A stretch of 64,000 bases of DNA from an uncultured Sphingobacteriales bacterium (GCA_937991535.1 CALKHN010000027.1:1-64000); one strand, 5' to 3'. Shown: positions 1 to 10,029, numbered from the stretch's first letter. A program made the numbers and translations. Notes: generated from the sequence alone by a model not told the origin.

Positions 1-256
1 ATGGATATCCATGCATCTCCACTACAAACATGCGTCCGTATTCGTCTATCTCCATGTCCACCGGAGAGGTGATCAGCGGTTCTGCTGCGATCATTTCTAT
101 CTTAAACCCTTCCGCCACCTGCATGGTAGCCAGGGCATCTTTAGCTTTTACGCCGCCGGACATTCCTGTTTGGGAAGATGGCTGATTACAGCTTATGGAA
201 AAAATCAGGAATGATCCCAAAAGGTACCTGATCGGGGAGTTGAAAGAATATAACAT
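1..256 (-). CDS. PVC-type heme-binding dehydrogenase-like lipoprotein (5' part only)
   Basis: Read from an ATG at 256-254, the frame stays open to the window edge (85 codons), so the gene continues to the left. Residues 1-21 form a lipoprotein signal: a hydrophobic run ending in FSISC with Cys21. It is followed by AEGFKIEMIAAEP and MEIDEYGRMFVVEM, the typical first beta-propeller strands of the large PVC-type membrane-bound dehydrogenase/heme-binding proteins, which often end in a cytochrome c domain. The start lies 10 bp after the stop of the subunit-3 gene, so it is the last visible gene of the same operon. Such a protein would plausibly accept electrons from the GMC oxidase upstream, but the heme domain lies outside the window. 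Family assignment rests on the N-terminal motif only. Confidence 0.6.
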   Translation of the reverse strand, partial: MLYSFNSPIRYLLGSFLIFSISCNQPSSQTGMSGGVKAKDALATMQVAEGFKIEMIAAEPLITSPVDMEIDEYGRMFVVEMHGYP

Positions 257-266
257 GTTATTGGTT

Positions 267-776
267 TTACCAGGGTGTGACTGTTGTGCATCCATCATAT
301 TTTCCCGGCACAGGATGGTAATCGAAATATTGTGTCATCCCTATCTCTGATGATAAATAAGCGGATACAATAAGATTTTTAAGCGCTTTATACCCCTCGT
401 GACCTTCTTCCATTTTGGAAACTAATTTCAAACGCTCATTCTCTTTGCATTTCAGGAAATCGTTGCCAAAGGATCCGCTACATACGCTATTGATATCTCC
501 CAGTGTTGCATTAAGTTCTTTCTTTTCTTTATCTGAAAAGCAGTCCTGAACAACCACCGCAATAAATTCGCCTACCCTGGCTGCCTTTGCTCCTGGTGTA
601 TCTGTTATTGGAATTATTATTTCACCAATTTCATTGATCATATTCACTTCGTCCAATGAAAACTCCCCATTGAATACAGAAGCCTCATGTGATTGGCAAC
701 TGTATATTCCCAGCGCGCCCATGCCAATTGCCCCAATGCTTTTGGTTGCTTTGATGATAAAGGCTCTTCTTTCCAT
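267..776 (-). CDS. Gluconate 2-dehydrogenase subunit 3 family protein
   Basis: A 169-residue protein with an N-terminal export signal (MERRAFIIKATKSIGAIGMG, then a Cys in GIYSCQ). The body matches the small gamma subunit of FAD-dependent membrane sugar dehydrogenases: an acidic GEFSLDEVNMINEIGEIIIP segment, then TDTPGAKAARVGEFI, and a C-terminal GMTQYFDYHPVPGKYDGC block. In this family the small subunit escorts and stabilises the large FAD subunit, often through its Tat signal; here the twin arginine ERRAFI is followed by a modest hydrophobic run. It starts 10 bp after the GMC gene, the usual adjacent pairing. The substrate cannot be read from sequence; glucoside or lactose 3-dehydrogenation is one possibility. 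Confidence 0.85.
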   Translation of the reverse strand: MERRAFIIKATKSIGAIGMGALGIYSCQSHEASVFNGEFSLDEVNMINEIGEIIIPITDTPGAKAARVGEFIAVVVQDCFSDKEKKELNATLGDINSVCSGSFGNDFLKCKENERLKLVSKMEEGHEGYKALKNLIVSAYLSSEIGMTQYFDYHPVPGKYDGCTTVTPW

Positions 777-786
777 TTACTCATTT

Positions 787-2499
787 TTAAATATTCCTAC
801 GATTTAATTCTTTAACCGCATAATCTACCGCTCTTGCTGTTAAAGCCATATAAGTAACCGATGGACCGGGTGTAGTACCTGAAGAAGCCATAGCCGATCC
901 ATCTGTGATAAAGATGTTAGGTACATCATGCATTTGATTCCAGCGATTCAAAACTGAAGTTCCGGGGTTATTACCCATTCGGGCAGTTCCGGTTTCATGG
1001 ATACATGAACCAGGTATTTTATTCCAATTGTATGTTTTTATATCTTTTAATCCTCCCGCTTCGAGAATTTCAGCAGCGCTATTCATCATGTCATCAACCA
1101 TCGCCGCTTCGTTTTCCTTGAATTCACAGTCTATACAAATAACCGGCATTCCGTACTTATCCTTCCTGTCATCATGTAAATACATTCTATTTTCATAATA
1201 AGGCAGGTGTTCGGCCCAGGCCGTAATCGCCATACTCCAATGTTCCGCCGGTTCTTTCAGATTCTTTTTAAAATCGCTGCCAAAGCCAGTACTCCCCTTT
1301 CTCCCTCTCCCTGCTCCACCCTGATAAGTAAATCCCCGCAAATAATCTTTACGCTCGGTGGCCTTATTAATATTCCGAAAGCGTGGTACAAAAATACCAG
1401 TGGGGCGATTTCCAAAAGTAAATTTATCCTCAAAGCCTTCAAACGTGCCCTGAGCTCCCATTCCATAAGGCATATCCATTAAATTATGTCCTATTTGCCC
1501 ACTGCTGTTTCCCAGTCCGTTTGGGAAAGCATCAGATTTAGAATTTAGTAAAATCGCGGCAGTGTTTAATGTTGATGCATTCAGAAATATAATCTTTGCA
1601 TAAAATTCATACTCCTTTAAGGTTTCTGTATCTACAACGCGCAGACCAGTTGCTCTTTTCTTCTCTTTGTCGTAATATATTTCCTGAACAATGGAATAGG
1701 GCCTTAAAGTCATATTACCTGTTCGGACCGCCGCGGGCAAAGTGGCCGAATTGCTTGAAAAATATGCGCCAAAGGAGCAGGCATGTCCAGCTCCACAACT
1801 CCCCTTGTATTGACATTGCCCTCGTCCTTCACCCATATTCAGCGTATAATTTGCCGTACGGCCATTGATAATCATTCGGTCATCGGAAAATTTACCCCTG
1901 ATTCTTTGCGCAACCTCGCTTTCAACACAATTCATAGGCATCGGTGGCTGAAATTTACCATCGGGCAGATGAGGCAGCCCTTCCATTGAGCCTGCGATTC
2001 CCACAAAAGGTTCTACATAGTCGTACCAGGGTGCAATATCTTTATACCGAATCGGCCAATCCACACCAAAGCCATCTTTGGCATTGGCCTCAAAATCCAA
2101 ATAACTCCTTCGGTAACTTTGCCGGCCCCAAATCAAACTTCGCCCTCCTACCTGATATCCTCTGGCCCATTCAAATGGCTTTACCTGAATATAGGGATTG
2201 TCTAAGTCGTTGACGAAATATTTCTTCGACCTTTCGTTATAATTATATACACCACTTTGAACCGGGCTTTTTGTGCGATCCTCATTTGTGATTCTACCAC
2301 GATGAGGCAATTCCCAATTGGGCATCATGTCATCATAGTCCTTTATGTGTTCTACATTTCTACCCCGCTCAAGAACCAAAGTTTTCAGACCTTTTTCACA
2401 CAACTCTTTTGCAGCCCATCCACCACTTATTCCGGTGCCAATTACGATTGCATCAAATGTATATTTCTCCTTCTCATTCATATAAGGTATGTTTTGCAA
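787..2499 (-). CDS. GMC family FAD-dependent oxidoreductase (sugar dehydrogenase large subunit)
   Basis: A 570-residue flavoprotein. The FAD-binding Rossmann motif GTGISGG lies at residues 21-27, followed by LVLERGR about 20 residues on. The C-terminal substrate domain has the conserved SCIHETGTARMG segment with the catalytic His, then NIFITDGSAMASSGTTPGPS, as in gluconate 2-dehydrogenase and related large subunits. A Cys-rich stretch in the middle (GQCQYKGSCGAGHACSFGAY) is common in this subgroup. There is no export signal of its own; partners are normally co-exported by the subunit-3 protein encoded just downstream. It follows the SusD gene on the same strand, suggesting that imported sugar is oxidised in the periplasm. 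Start could also be Met7 (2481). Confidence 0.9.
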   Translation of the reverse strand: MQNIPYMNEKEKYTFDAIVIGTGISGGWAAKELCEKGLKTLVLERGRNVEHIKDYDDMMPNWELPHRGRITNEDRTKSPVQSGVYNYNERSKKYFVNDLDNPYIQVKPFEWARGYQVGGRSLIWGRQSYRRSYLDFEANAKDGFGVDWPIRYKDIAPWYDYVEPFVGIAGSMEGLPHLPDGKFQPPMPMNCVESEVAQRIRGKFSDDRMIINGRTANYTLNMGEGRGQCQYKGSCGAGHACSFGAYFSSNSATLPAAVRTGNMTLRPYSIVQEIYYDKEKKRATGLRVVDTETLKEYEFYAKIIFLNASTLNTAAILLNSKSDAFPNGLGNSSGQIGHNLMDMPYGMGAQGTFEGFEDKFTFGNRPTGIFVPRFRNINKATERKDYLRGFTYQGGAGRGRKGSTGFGSDFKKNLKEPAEHWSMAITAWAEHLPYYENRMYLHDDRKDKYGMPVICIDCEFKENEAAMVDDMMNSAAEILEAGGLKDIKTYNWNKIPGSCIHETGTARMGNNPGTSVLNRWNQMHDVPNIFITDGSAMASSGTTPGPSVTYMALTARAVDYAVKELNRRNI

Positions 2500-2609
2500 T
2501 GATCATTACAGAAAATCCGTTAAGCGGGCCAACTTTCCATTAGCTATCATCCACTCACCACGATTTACGTTTCTGATTTTGAAATAGCTTAATCTCCAAT
2601 AATCCAACC

Positions 2610-4436
2610 CTAATACCCTGCGTTCTGAACAATTTTTGGATTACGATCTATAACCTCCTGCGGAATGGGACAGAAATACATTTTATTGGTAAATTGATAA
2701 CCCATCGCCAAAGTGAATTTTTCATATACCCATACTCCACTGTTATCATTAGGTTTTGAATTGTAAACTTTCATCCCCATGGTAGGTTGATTTAGTTTTG
2801 CATCAGCTTCTTTCCACCGCCATATATCAAAAAGCCTCTTTTGCTCATAAGCAAGTTCAATTCTACGTTCACGATGAATTGCATTTCGCATCTCATCTTT
2901 TGACAATCCTGCCGGTAGTTCAGGCAGGTCGGTTCCCGGCCTGGTTCTGATAGCATTAATCGCTTCATATACAGAAGCATCGGGGCCTACAGCTTCATTT
3001 TGCGCTTCGGCATAATTCAAAAGTACTTCGGCATAGCGGTAAAAAACATAATTCTGTCCGCAATCAACCAAATTTCGAGGGTCATACTTCGATAATTGTT
3101 TGGTGAACCAGTACCCCGTTTGTGTTGCATCATTTGCTCCGCTTAAATCAATTTCATTATTTCTTGGATTAACTTTATCAATACGCATCCAAACCGTATC
3201 TGTTTTACTCATCCACTCCCTATAATAAGGCGCTCCATCATAACAAATGAAATCATAAAATCTTTTTTCCCGTCCAACATAGGGATTTTGCGGGTTATAC
3301 CCTGAAGTAGGGTCGGTAATATCTTTCCCATTAGCCATTTGATAATCATCTATAATGCTCTGGGTAGGTTGGTATTCTCCCCAATCCACATTTATTATAC
3401 CATCAATATTACACGGACCACCATAAGCACCATATAAGTTGGGCATTGTTACCGGCACGAATTGCCTGTCCCAAATTACTTCAGCATTATATTCATTTTC
3501 TTCTCTCCAAAAATTCACCATATCAGAAAACAACTGATATATGCCTTCGCCTTTATGTCCCCATGTTTCAATAAATTTTTTATTGGTAGCCGCTGCGGCA
3601 GCCCACCGTCCCGGATCCACAGAGCTAAAATGCTGCAAATTGCCAGGGTCTGATGTTATAGCAGGCGCTGACGAGTTATAGGCAGGGCTGGCGGCAAATA
3701 GCTGGAGCCAGCCTTTCAAAACCAAAGCCGATCCTAATGTAGCTCTACCAGCATCCGCATCAGAAACTGCATATTTAATTTTCAAATACCTGTTATTCAC
3801 TATTTCATCCAACTCACTAATGATGAAATTATAGGTTTCTTCAAAAGTATTCCGGGGTCTTTGAAGTTCCTCCGTAGTGGAAGATGATCTGCGTTGAACA
3901 GCCGTATCTATCACCACACCACCAACACGCATAAATAGCTCACTGTAGAAGTATGCTCTTAAAAATCGGGCCTCATCAATACGCTTTAAAATATACTCTG
4001 TTGAGAAATTTTGAGCATTATTTCTTACATTCTCAATAAATGAGTTTAGATTTCTTACATTCTGATACGTTTTTTGCCAACTATTGTTTCCATTTGACGG
4101 TCCTTGGGCTACCCAGCTTCCACCAGGACGGATAGAAATATCAATTGTCCCCTCCTTCCAGGCATAGGAACCAAAATAGACCCTCGCATGCGCATCGTCA
4201 GAAAAATTGTCCAATTGAGTATCCGGCCAATCAGCATCCGTAGGATAAAGCTCCGCATAACAACCGTTTAGAAAAATATCAGCATTCTTTTCACTAATCC
4301 ACAACGTTCCATCATCAAGATTTGCTTTATTTGTTGTGTCCAAGAAACTATCTCTTTTACAAGAAGCGATAATTAGTAATGATACAACGGTTAACAGTAT
4401 ATTTCTGATTATATATTTGCGTTCCATTTTATACAA
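2610..4436 (-). CDS. SusD/RagB family nutrient-binding outer membrane lipoprotein
   Basis: A 608-residue SusD-like protein. A lipoprotein signal (LLTVVSLLIIASC) precedes a helical TPR-like body. Family landmarks are ARFLRAYFYSELFMRVGGV, FRYAEVLLNYAEAQNE in the form FYRYAEVLLNYAEA, and the C-terminal RERRIELAYEQKRLFDIWRW block. It lies 17 bp downstream of the matching SusC gene. SusD proteins sit on the cell surface as a lid on the SusC barrel and bind the oligosaccharide before import. The true start is probably the Met at 4427 (MERKYIIRN), which puts the basic n-region directly before the hydrophobic core. The ligand is unknown. Confidence 0.95.
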   Translation of the reverse strand: MYKMERKYIIRNILLTVVSLLIIASCKRDSFLDTTNKANLDDGTLWISEKNADIFLNGCYAELYPTDADWPDTQLDNFSDDAHARVYFGSYAWKEGTIDISIRPGGSWVAQGPSNGNNSWQKTYQNVRNLNSFIENVRNNAQNFSTEYILKRIDEARFLRAYFYSELFMRVGGVVIDTAVQRRSSSTTEELQRPRNTFEETYNFIISELDEIVNNRYLKIKYAVSDADAGRATLGSALVLKGWLQLFAASPAYNSSAPAITSDPGNLQHFSSVDPGRWAAAAATNKKFIETWGHKGEGIYQLFSDMVNFWREENEYNAEVIWDRQFVPVTMPNLYGAYGGPCNIDGIINVDWGEYQPTQSIIDDYQMANGKDITDPTSGYNPQNPYVGREKRFYDFICYDGAPYYREWMSKTDTVWMRIDKVNPRNNEIDLSGANDATQTGYWFTKQLSKYDPRNLVDCGQNYVFYRYAEVLLNYAEAQNEAVGPDASVYEAINAIRTRPGTDLPELPAGLSKDEMRNAIHRERRIELAYEQKRLFDIWRWKEADAKLNQPTMGMKVYNSKPNDNSGVWVYEKFTLAMGYQFTNKMYFCPIPQEVIDRNPKIVQNAGY

Positions 4437-4453
4437 CTTTATATGAACAAGAA

Positions 4454-7400
4454 TTAAAAAGATAAACTCAACCCAAAAATAAATTGCTTCATTGTGGGAT
4501 ACATACCAGCACCACCACCAGATACAATATTTGATTCAGGATCTGAAAACCTTATTCTATTGAGAGTGACCAGGTTGGTTCCGGAAAAATAGACTCTGCT
4601 ATTAGAAACTTTCAAATATTTTAGAACATGATTGGGTATAGTGTATCCTAATACGATGTTTTTCAACCTGAGATAGTCCCCTCTTTCAATCCAAAAATCC
4701 GAATTGGTATTATTGTTATTAGCGTTCGGACCAATATATGCTCTCGGGTATCTCGCATTCTGGCGTTCAGGAGTCCAATGATTATTATAGAATTCATAAT
4801 CAGTATTACTTTGGGTATTAAACAGGGAAATTGTTTGAAATCGTTGATTTATATCAAATGAATTTCTCGCTACACCCTGGAAGAAAAGAGTTAGATCAAA
4901 ACCTTTCCATTCAACGACAGAAGTAAAGCCATAAAAAATCTCAGGATAAGTAGAATAACCGATCGGAACCTGATCATTGGCGTCAATTTTACCATCGCCA
5001 TTCTTGTCTTCATACCTAATATCACCCGGGTGTAATTCCCCGAACTGCACCACATTATATCCATCCGCAGCATTAATTATACCATCTCCGTTCTTATCAT
5101 CTTCTGTACTGAACAATCCTAATGAGTGATACCCAAACGGGGTATTAATAGGTCTGCCAGTTCTTCTACGATTTGGATTACTAAATGTAGACTCTGTTTC
5201 AAATACCCTTATCATTTTATTTTTGGCAAAACTGAAATTTCCACTCAAATCCAGCCTCAGCCCGTTTTTAAATTGGTATTTGCTACCAAGAGTCAGTTCA
5301 AATCCATGATTATTCATTATCCCTTCATTTTCATCGGATAAGCCAATTCCGTATTCAAAGGGTACAATAGTAGCAGGCGGGAGTAACATTCCCTTTCTTT
5401 TTTCAAAGAAATAGTCTGCCTCTATGGTCAGCAGGTTATTCCATAAACCAGCTTCAATGCCCACATCATATTTGTTGGATGTTTCCCAGGTAATTTCGGG
5501 GTTGGGCTCATTATTGGGGTAAGCTGCCGGAACCATATTACCTCCAAAAGCATACTGATTTGGAGAGAAAGCATATCCTGCGAGGTACTGATAGGGGCTT
5601 CCAGCCAGGTTTCCTGATTTCCCCCACGAACTTCTTAATTTGAGATTGTTAATAATAGTAAGGGGTTGCATGAATTTCTCTTCAGATAGCCTCCACCCCA
5701 GCGAAAAAGAAGGAAAAAGTGCAAATCGTTTACCGGGTGCAAAATAATAATGCCCGTCATACCGTCCTGCAACTTCAACCATATATTTGCTCTCATATAT
5801 ATACCCGGCCCTGTAAACATATCCAACATGAATAGATTCTCTTGTACTTCCTCCTAATGTATAATCACTGGGATTAGAACTGCCAAGATCATACTCGTCA
5901 ATCTCCAGGGGCAAATTTTTCATAGAAGTAGCTAAATTTTTAGAATTTCCTTGCTGGAGTTCAGCAACTCCAAGGAAGCTAACCTCACCCCTCCCAAACG
6001 TCCTCTTAAAATTCACAAATCCCTGATAGGTAAATATCTGCGATTTGCTATACGCCTCATATAAAGATGCATAAGGAGGAGAATTTTGTTCCATGTTTGA
6101 GACTTGCTGGGTGTAGGTATAAGGAGTTGAAGTCAGATCTTGCGTCCAGTAATATGCAGGTTTTGAAAAGCCCTTTGTAAAGTTATTATACAAGTCATAA
6201 CTAAAGACACCTTTAATGCTCAACCCCTTAATGAAAGGAATTTCCTGGTCAACAGTAAACGTACTTAACATACTTGTTTCATCAGTCTTATTATAACTGC
6301 CGCTATTGAGACCCCCTACTAATGAAACATTGTTGGAATTACCCCATTTTCCATCTGAATAATACAATGAGTGGGTAGGCTTTACAAAGTAGAGCCATCT
6401 CATCATATTGTAACTGGTATACCTTGGCGAGATATCATTCTTTCTCGAAAACGAATTAATGAGCCCTACACTAACTTTAGTTGACTTTGTGATTTTTGAA
6501 TTTACATTTACATTAAAATTATAACGCCTGAAGTTGAACTGATCAAATAAGCCGTCTTCTTTAAAGTATCCCCCTCCTAAATAATAACTCGTATTCCCTG
6601 ATCCCCCGCTAACTTTAAAGTTATAGTCCTGAACCGGTATTATTTTATTCAGTAAATCCATACTATTCGCATCCGGATATTTATCAGGATCTGAAGCATG
6701 ATTTACATTGTAGCTGTTTATAAAATCAGTCGCATAAGGTGGCGTAGTACTACTACTTACATTAGTAGTCGCTTCATTTTGTAATTTCATATAATCAACA
6801 GCATTCAAGGGGCTTGGCAGCCATATCGCCTTTTGATTACCTCTATACGCATTAACTGTAAATACAGGATGATCCACTTTTCCTGTTTTTGTTGTAACGA
6901 GAAGTACGCCATTTGCACCGCCTAAACCATATGGAGCAACGGCTGCAGCGTCTTTTAAAACAGATATTGACTCAATAATTGTAGGGTCAATACCAGCGAT
7001 GCTGTTTCTAACAACCCCGTCAATTACAATTAAAGGGGCTGAAGATCCCGTGGTCCCAATTCCTCTGATATGAATTACCGGATTAACACCGGGCTCTCCG
7101 CTCACAGGTACTATGCTTACACCTGAAATTTTACCAGCCATAGTTTGTGAAATATTGGAAGCGCCGGCTCTTTCTACTTCTTCCCCTTTTACCGTACTAA
7201 CTGCACCTGTGAGCGTCGTCTTCTTTTGGGTACCATATCCCACTACCACCACCTGATCCATCTCATTGTTCGCCTGTTGTAGTTTTATAGAGAGATTTTT
7301 ATTTTGCGTTACTAGTATTTCCTGTGTTACGTAGCCTACGAATGAAATCACCAGGACATCTCCGGGGTTGGCGTCAATAATAAAGCCGCCATCCGCTCCG

Positions 7401-7912
7401 GTGGTTGTACCTTTTGCTGTTCCTTTAACCCCTACACTAACGCCAGCTATAGGCTCGCCAGTCTCCAAAAGCACTTTGCCGCTAATTTCCAAAAGGGGAA
7501 TATCCTGCCCGGAATTCACTGTATTTGTAGGAAGCACTTTTTTTTCCTCCAACCGGGGAGTAACCACGATCGTATTGTGCCGTATCAGAAAGCTGACCGG
7601 CTGATCCCTAAAACAGTATTGCAATACCTCTGTGAGATCAGCGTTTTTTACATCAATCGTAATGGGTTTGGTTTTTTTGAGCAGATCGGGATTGTATATG
7701 GCGTCATAACCCGTTTGGGCTTTCACCATTTCAAACACCTGTATTAATGAAAGATTTTTGCCTGAGAGGGTAACTTTCTGGGAGTAGGTTCTGGCACTTA
7801 CTTGTACACAGGCAACAAATAGCAACAAAGCAGTTAATTTCATATAAAGCAATGTTTGCGCCCATACATACCTTTTTATGGAAAAGGCATTGCCATAAGC
7901 ATTTTGGTTCAT
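4454..7912 (-). CDS. SusC/RagA TonB-dependent transporter with STN signalling domain
   Basis: A 1152-residue outer membrane transporter. Domain order: signal segment near residues 20-40 (LLYMKLTALLLFVACVQVSA), STN secretin/TonB N-terminal domain near 45-120 (LIQVFEMVKAQTGYDAIY, ITIDVKNADLTEVLQYCF), a CarboxypepD_reg-like beta domain from ISGKVLLETGEPIAG, TonB/plug region (VVVVGYGTQKKTTLTGAVS), then a 22-strand-type barrel ending in FGLSLSF. The STN domain is what lets a transporter talk to a FecR anti-sigma factor, and such a FecR/sigma pair is encoded immediately upstream on the same strand. It partners with the downstream SusD. It therefore acts as both importer and sensor. Confidence 0.95.
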   Translation of the reverse strand: MNQNAYGNAFSIKRYVWAQTLLYMKLTALLLFVACVQVSARTYSQKVTLSGKNLSLIQVFEMVKAQTGYDAIYNPDLLKKTKPITIDVKNADLTEVLQYCFRDQPVSFLIRHNTIVVTPRLEEKKVLPTNTVNSGQDIPLLEISGKVLLETGEPIAGVSVGVKGTAKGTTTGADGGFIIDANPGDVLVISFVGYVTQEILVTQNKNLSIKLQQANNEMDQVVVVGYGTQKKTTLTGAVSTVKGEEVERAGASNISQTMAGKISGVSIVPVSGEPGVNPVIHIRGIGTTGSSAPLIVIDGVVRNSIAGIDPTIIESISVLKDAAAVAPYGLGGANGVLLVTTKTGKVDHPVFTVNAYRGNQKAIWLPSPLNAVDYMKLQNEATTNVSSSTTPPYATDFINSYNVNHASDPDKYPDANSMDLLNKIIPVQDYNFKVSGGSGNTSYYLGGGYFKEDGLFDQFNFRRYNFNVNVNSKITKSTKVSVGLINSFSRKNDISPRYTSYNMMRWLYFVKPTHSLYYSDGKWGNSNNVSLVGGLNSGSYNKTDETSMLSTFTVDQEIPFIKGLSIKGVFSYDLYNNFTKGFSKPAYYWTQDLTSTPYTYTQQVSNMEQNSPPYASLYEAYSKSQIFTYQGFVNFKRTFGRGEVSFLGVAELQQGNSKNLATSMKNLPLEIDEYDLGSSNPSDYTLGGSTRESIHVGYVYRAGYIYESKYMVEVAGRYDGHYYFAPGKRFALFPSFSLGWRLSEEKFMQPLTIINNLKLRSSWGKSGNLAGSPYQYLAGYAFSPNQYAFGGNMVPAAYPNNEPNPEITWETSNKYDVGIEAGLWNNLLTIEADYFFEKRKGMLLPPATIVPFEYGIGLSDENEGIMNNHGFELTLGSKYQFKNGLRLDLSGNFSFAKNKMIRVFETESTFSNPNRRRTGRPINTPFGYHSLGLFSTEDDKNGDGIINAADGYNVVQFGELHPGDIRYEDKNGDGKIDANDQVPIGYSTYPEIFYGFTSVVEWKGFDLTLFFQGVARNSFDINQRFQTISLFNTQSNTDYEFYNNHWTPERQNARYPRAYIGPNANNNNTNSDFWIERGDYLRLKNIVLGYTIPNHVLKYLKVSNSRVYFSGTNLVTLNRIRFSDPESNIVSGGGAGMYPTMKQFIFGLSLSF

Positions 7913-7979
7913 ACTTTTGTTAAGTTTTGATTTACGAAATTGTTTTTTAGCCGAAGCAGTCGCAGTAGTTCAAAACCAT

Positions 7980-8011
7980 AAGGGATCCTGTAACAGCAGG
8001 GTTCCCTTTTT
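7980..8011. other. Stem-loop between fecR-like and susC genes
   Basis: An outer 6-bp stem AAGGGA/TCCCTT encloses an inner CCTG/CAGG stem and a TAACAG loop. A short T run follows on the plus strand. It sits in the 196-bp space between the FecR gene and the SusC gene. On the minus strand, the direction of the operon, no T run follows, so it may act as an mRNA stability or attenuation element rather than a terminator. Confidence 0.35.
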
Positions 8012-8108
8012 GCTTTAATACTTTTTTTTGAAGATGGTTTATTCAATCATAAGCACACTATTGATGATTTATAAATATTATTTATAATCTGGTATAATCT
8101 GGCTTTCC

Positions 8109-9353
8109 CTAATGCTTGGCCATCACTGTAATATTCTTTCCTTGTTTAATAAACTTCACTCTGCCTTCGCTCTCCAATATCTCCAGCAATTTTTCTATAT
8201 TATCCTTACGGCTTACACCACCTGAGAAACGGATTGCACTGAGATCGCCCTCCGTATTAATCTCCACATCGTACCAACGCGCCATCTGGCGCATTATGCT
8301 CATCACATCGGCATTATTAAATTTAAATCTCCCGTTCTTCCAGGCAAGCACTTCTTCTATATCGGGATAACTTTTGTCGAACACGGTGCCGTTAACAGCT
8401 ATACCTGCCTGCTCACCCGGTACTATTTTCATTTGGACGCCTGCTTTCCTTACCATCACCGACCCTTCCACAAGGGTTGTTCTCATCGCCTCCTCATCAG
8501 GATAGGCATTGATATTAAAATGGGTGCCCAGCACCGTTACCTCCATCCCATCTGCCGTACCAGAATTAGAAACAACGGCAACCCTGAAAGGCTTTGACTT
8601 GTCCCGGGCTACCTCAAAATATGCTTCTCCTGTTATGGTTACTTTACGCTCACTGCGTGTGAAAGCAGTAGGAAAGCTTATAGACGAAGCGGCGTTCAGC
8701 CATACTGCCGTTCCATCCGGCAATACAACCTGGTACTGTCCGCCACGGGGCGTGGTAATGGTGTTAATGGAAATGGACTGCCTGTTCTCCTTCAAAAGCT
8801 TCGATGCATCATAAACCAGCCTGCCGCCCTTACTTAATATATCAACGTTTCCCTGTTCCTTAATAACATCCTGTATGGTGCTGTCTAATACTACCTGCGA
8901 TCCATCCGCAAGAGTAAGCACGGCTTTGTTGCTGCCCGGTAGTATCGTATCAACTGCGGCTATCGGCTTATCTGCCGGATCTTTGGCAGCCGTACCCACA
9001 AAAAACCATGCGGTTCCTGCAACAGCAGCTGTTAACGCAGCGGCAACAAGCCATTGTGCTGTTCTTTTGTTTAAAAGGCTTCTTACAGCAGGCTGTTTGA
9101 TACGTGCAGGGACAATACCGGCACTTTCAAAAATATGCTGTACGTGCAATCCGGTATCTGCCTCGTCCATCTCCAGCAACGCCTCGCCCAACGTTTCGTC
9201 ATCTATCAGCTTTCTAAATAATACCCGGTTTTCTTCACTACTCTTTTTCCATTCATCCAGCAGTTGCATTTCGTCTTCGGAAATACTGCTATTCTGGTAT
9301 TTCCGGATCAACCCTGCAATAAATATGGACCGCTGCACCTCTTTGTCTGTCAT
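8109..9353 (-). CDS. FecR family anti-sigma factor
   Basis: A 414-residue single-pass inner membrane regulator. The cytoplasmic N-terminal part (about 1-88) has the helical sigma-binding region; the transmembrane helix is near 91-110 (AQWLVAAALTAAVAGTAWFF). The periplasmic FecR domain contains ITTPRGGQYQVVLPDGTAV and the phrase LNAASSISFP. A C-terminal DUF4974/STN-like region follows (FKFNNADVMSIMRQMARWYD). It holds the ECF sigma factor inactive until the STN domain of the loaded transporter signals through the periplasmic part. It is encoded between the sigma gene (91 bp upstream) and the SusC gene, the standard sigma-FecR-SusC order of this phylum. Confidence 0.95.
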   Translation of the reverse strand: MTDKEVQRSIFIAGLIRKYQNSSISEDEMQLLDEWKKSSEENRVLFRKLIDDETLGEALLEMDEADTGLHVQHIFESAGIVPARIKQPAVRSLLNKRTAQWLVAAALTAAVAGTAWFFVGTAAKDPADKPIAAVDTILPGSNKAVLTLADGSQVVLDSTIQDVIKEQGNVDILSKGGRLVYDASKLLKENRQSISINTITTPRGGQYQVVLPDGTAVWLNAASSISFPTAFTRSERKVTITGEAYFEVARDKSKPFRVAVVSNSGTADGMEVTVLGTHFNINAYPDEEAMRTTLVEGSVMVRKAGVQMKIVPGEQAGIAVNGTVFDKSYPDIEEVLAWKNGRFKFNNADVMSIMRQMARWYDVEINTEGDLSAIRFSGGVSRKDNIEKLLEILESEGRVKFIKQGKNITVMAKH

Positions 9354-9444
9354 AGGAAGATGTTGCTTTTATACATAATACACCGCGAAGCAGCATTTGT
9401 ACCATCTTCCGTTTATTTTTTTACGTATTCTTTTAATGATGTAT

Positions 9445-10029
9445 CTATATTGAAAAAAAGATAAGCAAAAAGGAATTTTTCCGCTTCAACCATTGCCTTA
9501 ACAAGATCAAAGCTTTACTTTTTTGATTGCGGACGGTTTGGTGAGATAGATTCAGGTGGGCTGCTATGGCTTCATTGCTCATCTTTTTATAATGGCTGAG
9601 TATAAATATTTCGCGCATTTTAATAGGTAGAGTATCCACAGATTTCCGTACTTCAACCAGCAACTCCGAATATATTATTTCCGCTTCATCGCTATTTGCG
9701 CTTTCATCTCCATATAATTGCATAAAGGACCCCGCCCGTGTTTCTTCCCGTTGTCTGGATCGCAATACATTAAGACAGCCATTACGAGCAGAGGTATACA
9801 AAAATCCCTTCACTTCGCCAAAACTGGCAAATTGTGTACGTCGCTCCCATAATTTTATGAATACTTCTTCTATAACATCTTCAGCCTCCGCACTGCTTAT
9901 ACGGGCTACCCGTAAGGCGTACCGGACAAGCACAGGAAAATATATCCGTATAAGATAATGAAAGGCGCTGTCATCACCCTGTTCCAGGAGCCGGAGGCAA
10001 TCATCATCATTACAGGAATCTACTTTCAT
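9445..10029 (-). CDS. RNA polymerase ECF sigma-70 factor, FecI-like
   Basis: A 194-residue ECF sigma factor. Region 2 is near residues 20-90 (FHYLIRIYFPVLVRYALRVA, then AEDVIEEVFIKLWERR, which recognises the -10-like element). Region 4 is near 125-185, with LPIKMREIFILSHYKKMSNE and the helix-turn-helix IAAHLNLSHQTVRNQKSKAL. It is the first gene of the minus-strand signalling operon. It should drive the SusC/SusD/GMC genes once the FecR protein releases it. The C-terminal tail (KRKNSFLLIFFSI) is unusually hydrophobic and extends beyond region 4; its role is unknown. Confidence 0.93.
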   Translation of the reverse strand: MKVDSCNDDDCLRLLEQGDDSAFHYLIRIYFPVLVRYALRVARISSAEAEDVIEEVFIKLWERRTQFASFGEVKGFLYTSARNGCLNVLRSRQREETRAGSFMQLYGDESANSDEAEIIYSELLVEVRKSVDTLPIKMREIFILSHYKKMSNEAIAAHLNLSHQTVRNQKSKALILLRQWLKRKNSFLLIFFSI

